DNA of 64,000 nt from Rothia mucilaginosa (GTDB lineage: Bacteria > Actinomycetota > Actinomycetes > Actinomycetales > Micrococcaceae): the NCBI RefSeq assembly GCF_001548235.1, contig NZ_AP014938.1:1116001-1180000 (forward strand). Reading direction: 5' to 3'. Numbering within the stretch: the first letter of the stretch is position 1; every line of letters starts with the position of its first letter. The notes below the pieces were generated by a model, which ran no database searches, was not told the DNA's origin, and worked only from the letters and a program-made list of their open reading frames with translations. Position numbers and translations under genes: made by a program. This document shows positions 1-8,426 of the stretch, piece after piece.

Positions 1-675
1 TCGGTGCTCTCGCTCGGCTCCTGGCTCATGCTGCGCACCCTGTCCATGCGCATTGCCTCCCTGCTGACCGTGTTCGTCGTGGCGCGATTCGGCACCGAAC
101 ACACCGCCGCCTACCAGCTCGGCATGGGCGTATTTAACCTCTTCCTCTACGCCCTGGACTCCCTTGCCATCGCCGCCCAGGCGCTACTCGGCAAGGAACT
201 CGGCGAACGCGACCTTAACGTAGAATCCGAGCGTGCGAAGGTGCGCCAGCTGAAAAACCGACTGCTGCGCATGAGCCTCATCTACGGCGTTATCACCGGC
301 CTGATCTGCCCGCTCATTGGCTTCTTCGGCTCCTGGATTTTCACGCAGGATGCGCAGGTGGCGTTCCTCTTCACCATCGCCACCGTCATCATTGCGCTCG
401 GCCAGCCCATCGCCGCGTACGTGTTCACCCTGGATGGCATCCTCATGGGCGCGCAGGACGTGAAATACCTGGCAATCGGCTGCTTCATCATGCTCGTCAT
501 GTACGTGCCCGTCATGCTCGGGCTGCACTGGGCGGTCGGCAACGGCACCATGGATGCGCTGACCGGGTATTGCGGCTTGTGGGCGGCGTATATTCTGTAC
601 TTTCAAGGAATCCGCGCGGTCATTTTCGGTCGCCGCGCCTCCTCGGACGTGTGGATGAAGGCGGGGGCCGAGTAG
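1..675 (+). CDS. MATE/DinF-family efflux transporter, C-terminal part
   Basis: The reading frame is open from the first base, so this is the 3' part of a gene that begins before the window. About 224 residues are present. They form at least five hydrophobic segments separated by short charged loops, with a cytoplasmic-looking loop rich in Lys/Arg/Glu (roughly residues 62-85). The pattern and the motifs AYQLGMGVFNLF and LDSLAIAAQALLGKELG match the C-terminal half of DinF-like MATE proteins, inner-membrane Na+/H+ antiporters that export cationic drugs and toxic metabolites. Family assignment rests on recalled family similarity. The tail ends in a short polar stretch, as usual. Substrate unknown. 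Confidence 0.8.
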   Translation, partial: SVLSLGSWLMLRTLSMRIASLLTVFVVARFGTEHTAAYQLGMGVFNLFLYALDSLAIAAQALLGKELGERDLNVESERAKVRQLKNRLLRMSLIYGVITGLICPLIGFFGSWIFTQDAQVAFLFTIATVIIALGQPIAAYVFTLDGILMGAQDVKYLAIGCFIMLVMYVPVMLGLHWAVGNGTMDALTGYCGLWAAYILYFQGIRAVIFGRRASSDVWMKAGAE

Positions 676-888
676 GGGCATCATAGGAGGTGCTGGGCAG
701 GTGCGCTCTGGGCGCCTTGGGTACCAGCCCACCGGCTTCGTACACCCTGTAATACGACACCGGCAATACGGTCCCGCCGCTCGCGGGCGTATTTCCTGCA
801 GGCGTAACTGACCACATTTTCCGCCGCCCGCACCCTCCGCGGGTGTAGCATGACAGGGTAATGAAACCCTCATGCAAAGGATGAAACC

Positions 889-1545
889 GTGACCGTAACC
901 CGCGAAGAAGCCCTCGAAATTTTCGCCCGCCGCCGCGCAACCCGCGCCTACGACCCCGACCGCCGCATCAGCGACGAAGACTTCGCCGCAATCCTCGAAT
1001 TTGCGCGCCTGTCGCCCAGCTCCGTCGGCACCGAGCCGTGGAAGTTCCTGGTCATCCAGGACCCCGAACTGCGTGAAAAGCTCAAGCCGATTGCCTGGGG
1101 TATGGCGGGTGCCCTCGACGACGCAAGCCACCTGGTCGTACTGCTGGCGAAGAAGGGTCTGCGCTACGACACCCCGTGGATGCGCCGCACTCTCGAAAGC
1201 CGCAACCTCACCGAGGAGCAGATGGAGGCCGCACTCGAGCGCTACGGCAACTTCCAGAAGAACGACATGAAGGTCCTGGAAAGCGACCGCGCGCTCTTCG
1301 ACTGGGCATCCAAGCAGACCTACATCGCCCTGGGCAACATGATGACCGGCGCCGCAATGCTCGGCATCGACTCCTGCCCCATTGAGGGTATGAACTACGA
1401 AGCAGTGAACGAGCTGCTCGTCTCTGCCGGCCTGTTCGACCCGGAGGAATACGGCGTGTCCGTGGCTGTGACCTTCGGTTACCGTGCCCGCGAGATTGCC
1501 CCGAAGAGCCGCCGCTCCATCGAGGACCTGGTCACCTGGGCCTAA
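889..1545 (+). CDS. Nitroreductase family protein
   Basis: 218 residues starting at a GTG with AAAGGA about 8 bases upstream. The N-terminus FARRRATRAYDPDRRISDEDF and the following LSPSSVGTEPWKFLVI are the FMN-binding signature of the NfsB/NfnB-like nitroreductase family. These are FMN-dependent cytosolic oxidoreductases that reduce quinones or nitro compounds with NAD(P)H. Length is normal. A -10-like TAGCAT lies at 846-851 and a small hairpin sits in the short leader. The gene appears monocistronic and ends before a strong terminator. Natural substrate cannot be inferred. Confidence 0.88.
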   Translation: MTVTREEALEIFARRRATRAYDPDRRISDEDFAAILEFARLSPSSVGTEPWKFLVIQDPELREKLKPIAWGMAGALDDASHLVVLLAKKGLRYDTPWMRRTLESRNLTEEQMEAALERYGNFQKNDMKVLESDRALFDWASKQTYIALGNMMTGAAMLGIDSCPIEGMNYEAVNELLVSAGLFDPEEYGVSVAVTFGYRAREIAPKSRRSIEDLVTWA

Positions 1546-1690
1546 GGTTCTGCCCGGTTCTCGGCGAGGTTTTCTCAGCAAGGTTTTCTTGCCGGGTTTT
1601 GAGCTCGGGCTGTTGGGCGAGGCGTTTGAGCCAGGTGTTCGCGCCTGGTGTTCAAGCTAGGCGCTCAAGCCGCCGCCCGTGAAAACTGAA

Positions 1691-1736
1691 TATAAAGAAA
1701 TGCACCGCCTTTACACGGGCGGTGCATTTCTTTATA
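1691..1736. terminator. Bidirectional terminator, 19-bp perfect stem
   Basis: Arms 1691-1709 and 1718-1736 are exact reverse complements around an 8-base loop, with T-rich sequence after the stem on the plus strand. It lies between the convergent nitroreductase and copA genes and probably serves both. Confidence 0.9.
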
Positions 1737-1784
1737 TCTTTTACCGTGCGAAAAGCACGGCGAGATATGCTTTTGAATTTTTCG

Positions 1785-1829
1785 TTTGAAATCGCGCGGT
1801 TTGAAATCGCGCGGTTTGAAATCGCACGC
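1785..1829. repeat. Three tandem 15-bp repeats
   Basis: The unit TTTGAAATCGCGCGG occurs at 1785-1799 and 1800-1814, with a diverged third copy at 1815-1829. It sits just beyond the copA stop codon, inside the 1546-1858 gap. No coding role is evident. Confidence 0.9.
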
Positions 1830-1858
1830 GGCAATTCATTCTGTACAACGGCAGAGCG

Positions 1859-4363
1859 CTACTTCCTAAACGCCGTCAGACGCATAGAATTCAGCACCAC
1901 AAACACCGAACTAAACGCCATTGCCGCACCCGCAATCATCGGGTTCAGCAGGCCCGCCACGGCGACCGGAACAGCCACCGAATTGTAGGCGAACGCCCAG
2001 AACAGGTTCGACTTAATGGTGCGCAGCGTAGCGCGGGAGAGACGCAGTGCCGTCACAACTGAAGCAATATCCGAACGGGTCAGCACAATATCGGCTGCCT
2101 CCGCGGCAACGTCCGTGCCCGAACCCATCGCAATGCCCAGCTCAGCAAGAGCCAGCGCCGGGGCGTCATTCACGCCGTCGCCGACCATCGCCACGCGGTG
2201 ACCGGCAGCCTGCAACTTCTCAACCACCTGCGACTTACCCTCCGGGGTCACGCCGGCGTACACGTTCTCGGCCGAAATACCGACCTGTGAGGCGACCGCC
2301 TGCGCAACCTGCGGGGCGTCACCGGTGAGCAGGATCGGCTCCATGCCGAGCTCGCGCAGCTGCGCCATGGTTTCTGCCGCCTCCGGCTTGGGGGTGTCAG
2401 CAACCGAAATCATGCCGACCGGCTGCAGAGCGGAGGTGCTGCTCGGGGCCTCATCAAGGGCCTCGCCGCGGGCGACAACCACCGTCGTTAGACCCGCCCG
2501 GCGAGCCTGATCCAGCAGGGTCAACTGAGCCTCACTCAGCTGCGCACCCGCCGCCTGCAGGTACTCGGGAGTACCCACCACAACCAGCCGGGAGGCGCCG
2601 CTCTCGGCACCTTCACCCGCGCCGCTCAGCATGCCGCGCACGCCTCCGGGAACACCCTCAAAGCCGCTCACGCTCGGTGCCGATGCGCCCTCCGCCAGCA
2701 CGCCCTGGTCACGGGCAAAACCGGCAATCGCGCGAGCAATCGGGTGCTCACTCAGCGCCTCCACGGCGGCAGCATCACGTAGAACAGACAGGGAACGTTC
2801 ATTCTTGGAACCGGTGGATTCCGGCGAAATACCGGACAAGTCACCCGCCGACTCATAGTCACTAAACGTACCGTAGAAAGCCACAGACATCTCACCAGTC
2901 GTCACCGTACCGGTCTTATCCAGCACCACGCGATCAACCGTGCTCGTCGCCTCCAACACCTGCGCATTACGAATCAAAATGCCCAACTGCCAGCCGCGAC
3001 CCGTACCCGCCAGCAGCGCCGTCGGAGTAGCCAAACCCAGGGCGCACGGGCAGGCCACCACCAGCACCGACACCGCTGCGTTGAACGCCGCCGCACCGTC
3101 ACCGGAAATCAGCCACCAGCCGACCAGGGTCAGCGCCGAAATCGTCAAAATCACCGGCACAAACACCGCAGAAACACGGTCCGCCAGGCGAGCAATAGGA
3201 GCCTTCGTCTCCTGCGCGCTCGCCACCAGCTCACCCATCTTCGCCAAGGTCGTCTCAGTGCCCACGCGGGTTGCACGCACCGTCAACGAACCCGAAGTGT
3301 TCACCGTGGCACCCGTAACCGTATCGCCCGGATGCACCTCAACCGGCACAGACTCGCCGGTCAGCAGGGACGCATCCACCGCGGAGGTACCCTCAACCAC
3401 CACACCATCCGTGACAATCTTCTCACCCGGGCGCACCAAGAACAGGTCATCCGGCATGAGGTCCTCCACCGGAACCTGCACCTGCTTCGTTACGCCCTGC
3501 TTATCGGTGCGCAGCAGAGTCGCCTCCTTCGCGCCCATGCTCAGCAGGGTGCGCAGCGCCTCCGAGGAGCGGTGACGGGTGCGGTGCTCAATTGCGCGGC
3601 CAATCAGCAGGAACAGCGTCACCATGGACGCCGAATCGAAGTACAGCGGCGCGTGGTGGCCGGTAAACATCGACCAGAAACTGCCGCCCGCATGGTGCAC
3701 GTGCGCCGTCAGTGCCGGGTTCATGAGCAGCTGCGCCAACGAGTAGAAGTACGCCACGACCACGCCGAGGGACACGAGCGTATCCATCGTGGAGGAGCCG
3801 TGACGGGCATTAATGAGCGCCGCACGGTGGAACGGTGCGGCGCACCAGAACGCGACCGGCGCGGTCAGAATCGCCACGACCCAGCCCCAGTTCGGGAACT
3901 GGAACGCCGGGAACATCGAAATCAGGAAAATCGGCACACCCAAAATCGCCGCATAAATAATGCGGTCGGTAAAGCCGCCGTTCATGCTCGGGGTGCTGTG
4001 CTGGTTGCCGCCGCCGGATGCGCTCGCGTTCGTTCCAGCGCCCGCGCGCGGGCCGTTTTTGAGGTGCGCCGTGTAGCCGGCATTGTTGATGGTCTCAACG
4101 ATCTGCTCGTCGCTCACACCCTCGGGCACGATGACGCGCGCCGACTCCAGCGGCAGGTTCACCGCCGGGTCAACGCCGGGGATTTTGCGGAGCTTACGCT
4201 CCACGCGACCCACGCAGGATGCGCAGGTCATACCCTGAATATCCACGTGAATGATTCGGGTGGACTCCGTTGATTTTACGGTCGTTCCGGCGGAATTAAA
4301 AAGAGAGCGCTCGCTCTGTGATGAGGGCTTCTGGGGTGCCGTTGAAGGCTGTGTAGAAGACAC
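1859..4363 (-). CDS. copA: Copper-translocating P1B-type ATPase
   Basis: 834 residues, GTG start preceded by GAGGAAG. It exports Cu(I) across the cytoplasmic membrane using ATP. Visible features: an N-terminal heavy-metal-associated domain with GMTCASC (Cys47, Cys50); transmembrane helices from about residue 130; the actuator motif TGES; the CPC metal-binding motif in the membrane (Cys438, Pro439, Cys440); the phosphorylation motif DKTGT (Asp482); the HP motif SEHPIARA; and GDGVNDAP (second Asp near residue 733). All catalytic residues are intact and length is typical. A Gly/Ser/Asn-rich linker separates the HMA domain from the first helix. It is the last gene of the csoR-copZ-unknown-copA operon. 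A hairpin and a nine-G tract lie in its own upstream gap, so an additional promoter is possible. Confidence 0.97.
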   Translation of the reverse strand: MSSTQPSTAPQKPSSQSERSLFNSAGTTVKSTESTRIIHVDIQGMTCASCVGRVERKLRKIPGVDPAVNLPLESARVIVPEGVSDEQIVETINNAGYTAHLKNGPRAGAGTNASASGGGNQHSTPSMNGGFTDRIIYAAILGVPIFLISMFPAFQFPNWGWVVAILTAPVAFWCAAPFHRAALINARHGSSTMDTLVSLGVVVAYFYSLAQLLMNPALTAHVHHAGGSFWSMFTGHHAPLYFDSASMVTLFLLIGRAIEHRTRHRSSEALRTLLSMGAKEATLLRTDKQGVTKQVQVPVEDLMPDDLFLVRPGEKIVTDGVVVEGTSAVDASLLTGESVPVEVHPGDTVTGATVNTSGSLTVRATRVGTETTLAKMGELVASAQETKAPIARLADRVSAVFVPVILTISALTLVGWWLISGDGAAAFNAAVSVLVVACPCALGLATPTALLAGTGRGWQLGILIRNAQVLEATSTVDRVVLDKTGTVTTGEMSVAFYGTFSDYESAGDLSGISPESTGSKNERSLSVLRDAAAVEALSEHPIARAIAGFARDQGVLAEGASAPSVSGFEGVPGGVRGMLSGAGEGAESGASRLVVVGTPEYLQAAGAQLSEAQLTLLDQARRAGLTTVVVARGEALDEAPSSTSALQPVGMISVADTPKPEAAETMAQLRELGMEPILLTGDAPQVAQAVASQVGISAENVYAGVTPEGKSQVVEKLQAAGHRVAMVGDGVNDAPALALAELGIAMGSGTDVAAEAADIVLTRSDIASVVTALRLSRATLRTIKSNLFWAFAYNSVAVPVAVAGLLNPMIAGAAMAFSSVFVVLNSMRLTAFRK

Positions 4364-4386
4364 AATACTTCCTCAAAAATAAAAAC

Positions 4387-4395
4387 GGGGGGGGG
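4387..4395. repeat. Nine-base G homopolymer upstream of copA
   Basis: A run of nine G (C on the copA strand) ends 23 bases upstream of the copA GTG. It is in the 4364-4511 gap and could vary in length by slippage. Confidence 0.85.
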
Positions 4396-4414
4396 TAGAA
4401 AAAGGTACACCAAG

Positions 4415-4447
4415 CCGGGGGAGGGGCCCCGAGGGACCCCGCCCCGG
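4415..4447 (-). terminator. GC-rich hairpin between the unknown cop gene and copA
   Basis: CCGGGG at 4415-4420 can pair with CCCCGG near 4442-4447, with further G/C pairing inside. There is no clear T-tract, so it is more likely an attenuating or mRNA-stabilising hairpin than a full terminator. Confidence 0.45.
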
Positions 4448-4511
4448 ACAGTGTATGGTGCAGTGTTTAGGGTGCGGCGTCGAGAGCGCGCGAGGGGAAA
4501 ATCAACGCGGC

Positions 4512-4898
4512 TTAGTGGTCGCCGGGTAGCCCATCCGGCCTGCTCGTGCGCGGGCGAATACCGGTCACCTTCGCGCCACGATCAGACACACCGTACGCAC
4601 GCTTCACGGTAGCCCGCGGGAACGGCGAAGCGTTCGCCTTCTCGCGCGCCTTCACGCCCTGCTCGTGCTCGGCGGAACGCTTATTTGCGCTCGTGCCGCT
4701 ACGACGCGCGGCGCCGGTCGCATCCTCACGCGCCGTATATTCGGGGCTCTGCTTCACCCACGAATCGACCAGCGCCGCATCCAGACTCATCTGCCTGGCA
4801 ACGCGGGCAATCGCGTCGCGCAGGTGCATGTTTTCAGTGCCGACAAGAGTGCGGACCGCGCCAACAATCATCGCAATGTACTGCGGAGGATAAGCCAT
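4512..4898 (-). CDS. Hypothetical protein in copper operon
   Basis: 128 residues with a good start (AGGAGT five bases before ATG). I do not recognise a family. The first about 50 residues (YIAMIVGAVRTLVG, then DAIARVARQMSLDAALVDSWV) look helical and could form a small helix-turn-helix. The rest is low-complexity, charged and probably disordered (Arg/Lys/Ala/Ser). It has no metal-binding Cys or His cluster, signal peptide or membrane segment. It lies 29 bases downstream of copZ and upstream of copA on the same strand, so it is probably co-transcribed. A role in copper handling is guilt by association only. Confidence 0.6.
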   Translation of the reverse strand: MAYPPQYIAMIVGAVRTLVGTENMHLRDAIARVARQMSLDAALVDSWVKQSPEYTAREDATGAARRSGTSANKRSAEHEQGVKAREKANASPFPRATVKRAYGVSDRGAKVTGIRPRTSRPDGLPGDH

Positions 4899-4927
4899 GA
4901 TGACTCCTAATCGAGCCGGCTGCCGCG

Positions 4928-5143
4928 CTAGACAGCGGGGGTGAAGCCAGCCTCCACGATAGCGTCTGCGACGGCCTGGGTGTTGAGGGTGCCCTCGTGC
5001 TCAATGGTCACGGTGGAGACGCCGTCCTTGACGACGTCCACGGTCACGCCGGTCACGCCGGGAACTTCGCTGACCTCTTCGCTGACGCTCATAGCGCAGT
5101 GGTTGCAGGTCAGGCCGGTTGCCTTAACGGTGGTGGTGCTCAT
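4928..5143 (-). CDS. copZ: Copper chaperone, heavy-metal-associated domain
   Basis: 71 residues forming a single HMA (ferredoxin-like) domain with the Cu(I)-binding motif GLTCNHC near residues 10-16. The C-terminal helix ends AIVEAGFTPAV, typical of CopZ. CopZ proteins carry Cu(I) in the cytoplasm and hand it to the HMA domain of CopA or to CsoR. Start ATG is preceded by GAAAGG. It lies 63 bases downstream of csoR on the same strand with no visible second CsoR box, so it is probably driven by the csoR promoter. Confidence 0.95.
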   Translation of the reverse strand: MSTTTVKATGLTCNHCAMSVSEEVSEVPGVTGVTVDVVKDGVSTVTIEHEGTLNTQAVADAIVEAGFTPAV

Positions 5144-5206
5144 GATGATTTCCTTTCGGTAATGGGTTGAAAACTTGGGGCCGCCCGGTGTTTGGGGGCG
5201 GGGTGT

Positions 5207-5644
5207 TTAGCTGCGCATGAGGCGGGAGATCGCGGCGGTTGCCTCTTTGACCTTGGCCTCTGCGATGGTCGGGTCGCCGGTGCGTTCGGATTCGACGGCG
5301 GCGCCAGTCACGCAGTGGCCGATGTGCTCTTCGAGCAGGTTCAGGGAGACGGCGTGGAGCGCCTTGGAGACCGCGGCAACCTGGGTGAGGATGTCGATGC
5401 AGTATTTATCTTCGTCGACCATGCGGGCGATGCCGCGGACCTGCCCTTCGATGCGGCGCAGGCGCTTGAGGTGCGCCTCTTTGTTGGAGGTGTAGCCGTG
5501 CTGGGTTTCGGGTGCCTCGCTGCTGCAGCATGCGCCGGTGTGCGCCTCGCTGGGTTTTTCAGCGGGGTTCTCGGCGGGCGTGCCGGATGCGGTGCTGACC
5601 TGGGCGGATGTGCTGTGGCAGCACTGGTTGCTGGTAGTTTCCAT
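5207..5644 (-). CDS. csoR: Copper-sensing transcriptional repressor, CsoR family
   Basis: 145 residues. The CsoR/RcnR core begins near residue 57 (HLKRLRRIEGQVRGIARMV). It holds the expected Cys-His-Cys Cu(I) ligands in YCIDIL, EEHIGHC and the helix between them. The roughly 55-residue N-terminal extension is unusual: it contains two Cys pairs (CC at residues 8-9 and 39-40) and a polar linker, perhaps extra metal ligands. CsoR tetramers release DNA on binding Cu(I). No Shine-Dalgarno is seen; a -10 (TACACT, 5651-5656) lies six bases before the ATG, so the mRNA is probably leaderless. The operator overlaps this promoter, implying autoregulation of the whole operon. A later start would remove the extension and cannot be excluded. 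Confidence 0.92.
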   Translation of the reverse strand: METTSNQCCHSTSAQVSTASGTPAENPAEKPSEAHTGACCSSEAPETQHGYTSNKEAHLKRLRRIEGQVRGIARMVDEDKYCIDILTQVAAVSKALHAVSLNLLEEHIGHCVTGAAVESERTGDPTIAEAKVKEATAAISRLMRS

Positions 5645-5650
5645 GGCTTA

Positions 5651-5673
5651 AGTGTATACCCTAGGGGGTATAC
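5651..5673 (-). promoter_or_regulatory. CsoR operator overlapping the csoR -10
   Basis: GTATACC (5654-5660) and GGTATAC (5667-5673) form a perfect 7-bp inverted repeat with a 6-bp spacer. This matches the known CsoR operator layout of GTATAC ends around a G/C-rich centre. It overlaps the presumed -10 on the minus strand (5651-5656). No second copy is seen before copZ or copA. Confidence 0.85.
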
Positions 5674-5756
5674 CGCAAGGGGGTGTTACGGGTTATTACG
5701 AGGTATGGGTGCTGGGGCTTGTTGATAGGGGGATTCTTCGATAGGTTACGGCCCTG

Positions 5757-5817
5757 TCGATAGGTTAGTGACTTTAATGCGGGTTAAAGACCCATGGCGA
5801 AGACACTAACCTATCGA
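5757..5817. repeat. Dispersed palindrome family A, copy 1
   Basis: Arms TCGATAGGTTAGTG (5757-5770) and its exact complement (5804-5817) enclose a 33-base centre with GGGTTAAAGACCC. An extra half-site CGATAGGTTACGG precedes it at 5739. Other copies are at 8144-8212, 8292-8352 and 16616-16685. Confidence 0.9.
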
Positions 5818-5845
5818 AGGGCCCCACCCCTCCCTTATGAACGGC

Positions 5846-5910
5846 GAAAAGCCACATGTGTTTCGAGAAGCCACCAAAGAAGTGGCTTTTCGAAACACAT
5901 GTGGCTTCTC
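5846..5910. repeat. Dispersed palindrome family B, copy 1
   Basis: Two 30-base arms (5846-5875 and 5881-5910) pair at 27 of 30 positions. Both contain GCCACATGTGTTTCGA. The left arm is identical to that of a second element at 11776-11840. This and family A fill the 5645-5932 gap. Confidence 0.9.
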
Positions 5911-5932
5911 AGCATAAGACCTAACGGGGGCC

Positions 5933-7147
5933 TTACATGTCGGGCCAGTCGCGGTGCAGCGAATACTCCGTATCCCCGTCACCGTTATCGTTCAGGTGCC
6001 AGCGCTGACCAGTGCGAATATCAGCCTTGCGCAGGCGCGGGTTCGGGTTATCCTTCTTGCCCATAGTGGGGTCATTCTTGCAGCCCCACCTGGTGTCGTC
6101 GTAGCTACAGTCACCTGCCACACGGCCCACGTCGGTCCACCACACACGCACCAGCAAGGGATCACTGGTCGCCTGCGGGGTCACCATCATCATCTGCCAC
6201 GGGCCGCCGTCCACACGGAAACGAGCCGTGTAGTGCACGGTCGCGTACGCATGGAAGTTACCAGAACGCTGGTAGGCGTAGCTGGTATCCGTTTGACGCG
6301 GACGCTCACGAGGGTAGGTGGTCACGGGCCGACCAGCCGTGTAGTTGGTTGCCTGGTCACCGTTGCCGTATTCGATGACGTAGGAGGAGGGCATGAGCTC
6401 AATTTCGACGTGTCCAGCGAGCATGTCTGCTTCGAGGCGGTAGGGGCCTCCGTCGTCGACGTAGAAGTTGATCTGGTCGCCCTTGTAGACGTTGGGGTCA
6501 CCTTCTGCGCGGCCAGTGCCTGCGGGGTTGTTGTAGGACTGGTGGAGGGTCGGCTTGCCCGGCTCTAGCGACTGGGCGGCCTCAATGATTTGCGCCATCA
6601 TTTGCTCCCAGGTGGGGCCGTCGTTTGCCTTGGATTTAGTGTCCTGAACAGCTTTGATGTCTGAGGGGATGCAGCTGGCGCTGCTGGGGCTGTTCAGTCC
6701 CATTGCTGGGCGACCGCGGTCCATGAATCCTGCATCAGTTTCCGGGCTGAGGTTGGTGTGTTTATAGATACCAACCTTTCCTCCCGGGGTTACGCAGTAA
6801 AGGACACCGGGGGTATTTTTAGAAGAGTAGACGTCAAAACCATTGGGGTTGTGGCTCTTTTCCCACTCATGGACTTGGGTTTTTGCTTTTTCTGCAGCTT
6901 CAGAATTTTTTGTATCTCGTACAGTATCTCCACCGGACTGGTTGCGACCAGTATCGTATCTATTGGATTTAGAAGTAGGTTTGGGCTCTGGATTGTTAAA
7001 AATAGTTCCACATACCTGCGCTGAATTTGGGTTATTGCTAACACACTCTGAATACGAGCTGAATTCTCCTTCTACTCCAGACGCGGCAGTGTAACCAGCA
7101 AGTGATATAAATAATGCTGCAATAGTATATTTGGCGAGAATCTTCAT
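5933..7147 (-). CDS. Exported hypothetical protein
   Basis: 404 residues with an N-terminal signal peptide (MKILAKYTIAALFISLAGYTAASG, probable cleavage near residue 22). I do not recognise the family. Residues about 55-100 are polar and low-complexity. The C-terminal half carries beta-rich sequence such as YVIEYGNGDQ followed by GNFHAYATVHYTARFRV, which resembles a PKD/Ig-like fold, and a Cys-containing tail. Its start lies 9 bases after the stop of the upstream lipoprotein gene, so the two form an operon and may act together at the cell surface. The coding DNA of residues 1-130 is AT-richer than the remainder. Confidence 0.75.
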   Translation of the reverse strand: MKILAKYTIAALFISLAGYTAASGVEGEFSSYSECVSNNPNSAQVCGTIFNNPEPKPTSKSNRYDTGRNQSGGDTVRDTKNSEAAEKAKTQVHEWEKSHNPNGFDVYSSKNTPGVLYCVTPGGKVGIYKHTNLSPETDAGFMDRGRPAMGLNSPSSASCIPSDIKAVQDTKSKANDGPTWEQMMAQIIEAAQSLEPGKPTLHQSYNNPAGTGRAEGDPNVYKGDQINFYVDDGGPYRLEADMLAGHVEIELMPSSYVIEYGNGDQATNYTAGRPVTTYPRERPRQTDTSYAYQRSGNFHAYATVHYTARFRVDGGPWQMMMVTPQATSDPLLVRVWWTDVGRVAGDCSYDDTRWGCKNDPTMGKKDNPNPRLRKADIRTGQRWHLNDNGDGDTEYSLHRDWPDM

Positions 7148-7156
7148 GGCAGATAC

Positions 7157-7867
7157 TTAACCTTCGACTACCGTTGTTGACTCAACAAGCCAACGATCAC
7201 CCGTATAACGCAACTTTATATCCCACATATTATTGACATCATCCCCATTCTCGAAGCTCTCCCAGCTGCCGTCAGGCTCAACATACATTGCGTAAGTCCA
7301 CTGTCGGTACGCACGCCAAATATAGGTCTCCCCGTCCTCAGACCAGGGCGCACCATTCGCTACAAAGTTATGGGTACCAGCAATAACCCAACCACCCTTC
7401 TCATAAAGGGATGAAATCTTCTTGCTGAAATCAATCTCTTCCTTGAAAGAAGGGCTCACAAATTTAAGGGTTTCCGTATAGTCTCCAGTTTGAATTGAAT
7501 AATTTTCATTCAAAATCCAAGCGCGAATCGTCTTTTCCAAACCAGAAATTGACTTCTCGCGGTAACCCTCTTCGGGAGCCGCAGGCTTCGGAACGTTCTG
7601 GGCGGGTCCCTTCGAATCAGCAGGGCGATACTCTCCGTCGGGTGCCTTGGAGCCGCCCGAGTAGCCGCGGACGGTAGACGGGGTTGCACTCGCCGAAGGC
7701 GACTCAGAAGCCGCCGCAGACGCCGAAGTCGTTTCAGCCGGGGTAGCAGATGCGGTGGCAGCCGCCTCGTTAGAAGCCTGCTGGCCGCACGCCGCAAGCA
7801 GGGCACCCAGGCCCACAAGTGCGCCGCTACCCAGCAGGGTACGGCGGTTGAAAATGGTCGAATCCAT
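7157..7867 (-). CDS. Lipoprotein with DUF6318-like C-terminal domain
   Basis: 236 residues from the ATG at 7867, chosen because AGGAG lies 10 bases upstream; an in-frame upstream ATG at 7906 lacks a site. The N-terminus NRRTLLGSGALVGLGALLAAC is a lipoprotein signal with a lipobox (LAAC) and a twin-arginine-like RR. A Ser/Ala/Thr/Pro linker follows (about 35-90), then a folded domain of about 140 residues rich in Trp/Tyr. From memory this resembles the actinobacterial DUF6318 domain; I could not check it. Probably anchored outside the membrane. Co-transcribed with the exported protein gene downstream. Confidence 0.8.
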   Translation of the reverse strand: MDSTIFNRRTLLGSGALVGLGALLAACGQQASNEAAATASATPAETTSASAAASESPSASATPSTVRGYSGGSKAPDGEYRPADSKGPAQNVPKPAAPEEGYREKSISGLEKTIRAWILNENYSIQTGDYTETLKFVSPSFKEEIDFSKKISSLYEKGGWVIAGTHNFVANGAPWSEDGETYIWRAYRQWTYAMYVEPDGSWESFENGDDVNNMWDIKLRYTGDRWLVESTTVVEG

Positions 7868-8143
7868 AGAAGATACGCTCCTATCGTCGGTGATGGTGTG
7901 ATGCATATGTGCATGTCGGACCGTTATTCACGGGCCTCATTGACTGCCGGAAGGAAAACAGCCCCGTAGCGCACCCATCAAGCGCATCACTGCGCTGTGG
8001 AACACTACAGTTACCACCCTACCGCATGTTTGCCGTCGTTTGCATTCTTTTGAGGGTGGTGACGGTTGTTGGTCATTATTCGGGCTTCTCAATGTTTTAT
8101 GCATCAAATATCTCTGCGCCCGCGGAGGTGCCGCCTCCACAGA

Positions 8144-8212
8144 ATTTGTGCCATGGTTTAGCGTCTTCGACCATGGTTTTTAACTACGACCAAAGACACT
8201 AACCTATGGCAC
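8144..8212. repeat. Dispersed palindrome family A, copy 2 (diverged)
   Basis: ATTTGTGCCATGGTTTAGCG pairs imperfectly with the sequence ending at 8212 (CTAACCTATGGCACAAAT). The centre resembles the other copies (TTTTTAACTACGACCAAAGA), but the outer arms have changed together, keeping pairing. Confidence 0.8.
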
Positions 8213-8291
8213 AAATCCGTAACCTATGACCGAATCTCCGGCTGCGCCAGATAGGTGAGAGCCGGTTATGGATTATGACTTAGCCTTTTCG

Positions 8292-8352
8292 TCGATAGGT
8301 TAGTGTCTTCACTGCGGGTTAAAGACCCACGGTGAAGGCACTAACCTATCGA
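8292..8352. repeat. Dispersed palindrome family A, copy 3
   Basis: Arms TCGATAGGTTAGTG (8292-8305) and complement (8339-8352). Pairing continues inward through TCTTCAC/GTGAAGG with one mismatch. The centre GCGGGTTAAAGACCCA is shared with copy 1. Confidence 0.9.
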
Positions 8353-8369
8353 AAACCTCGGTCTAAAAA

Positions 8370-8410
8370 GCGGGCGGCCCCCGAATACTTCTGTATCCGG
8401 GGCCGCCTGC
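8370..8410 (-). terminator. Terminator of the PLD-helicase gene
   Basis: GCGGGCGGCCCC (8370-8381) and GGGGCCGCCTGC (8399-8410) pair with one G-T. On the minus strand the stem is followed by CTTTTTAGACC. Confidence 0.85.
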
Positions 8411-8426
8411 TGCGGTTATTTAGAGC

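Larger units (their letters stand above)
7868..8426. other. Long intergenic region with two palindromes
   Basis: 559 bases without a convincing gene. They hold two family A palindromes, a following half-site (CGTAACCTATGACCGAATC near 8218), a small hairpin (CCGGCT/AGCCGG near 8238-8265) and the terminator of the helicase gene. The stretch nearest 7868 should contain the promoter of the lipoprotein operon. Confidence 0.7.

Noticed and set aside
184..1581. Long minus-strand frame over the MATE and nitroreductase genes
   Set aside because: Opposes two recognisable genes; composition is not protein-like.
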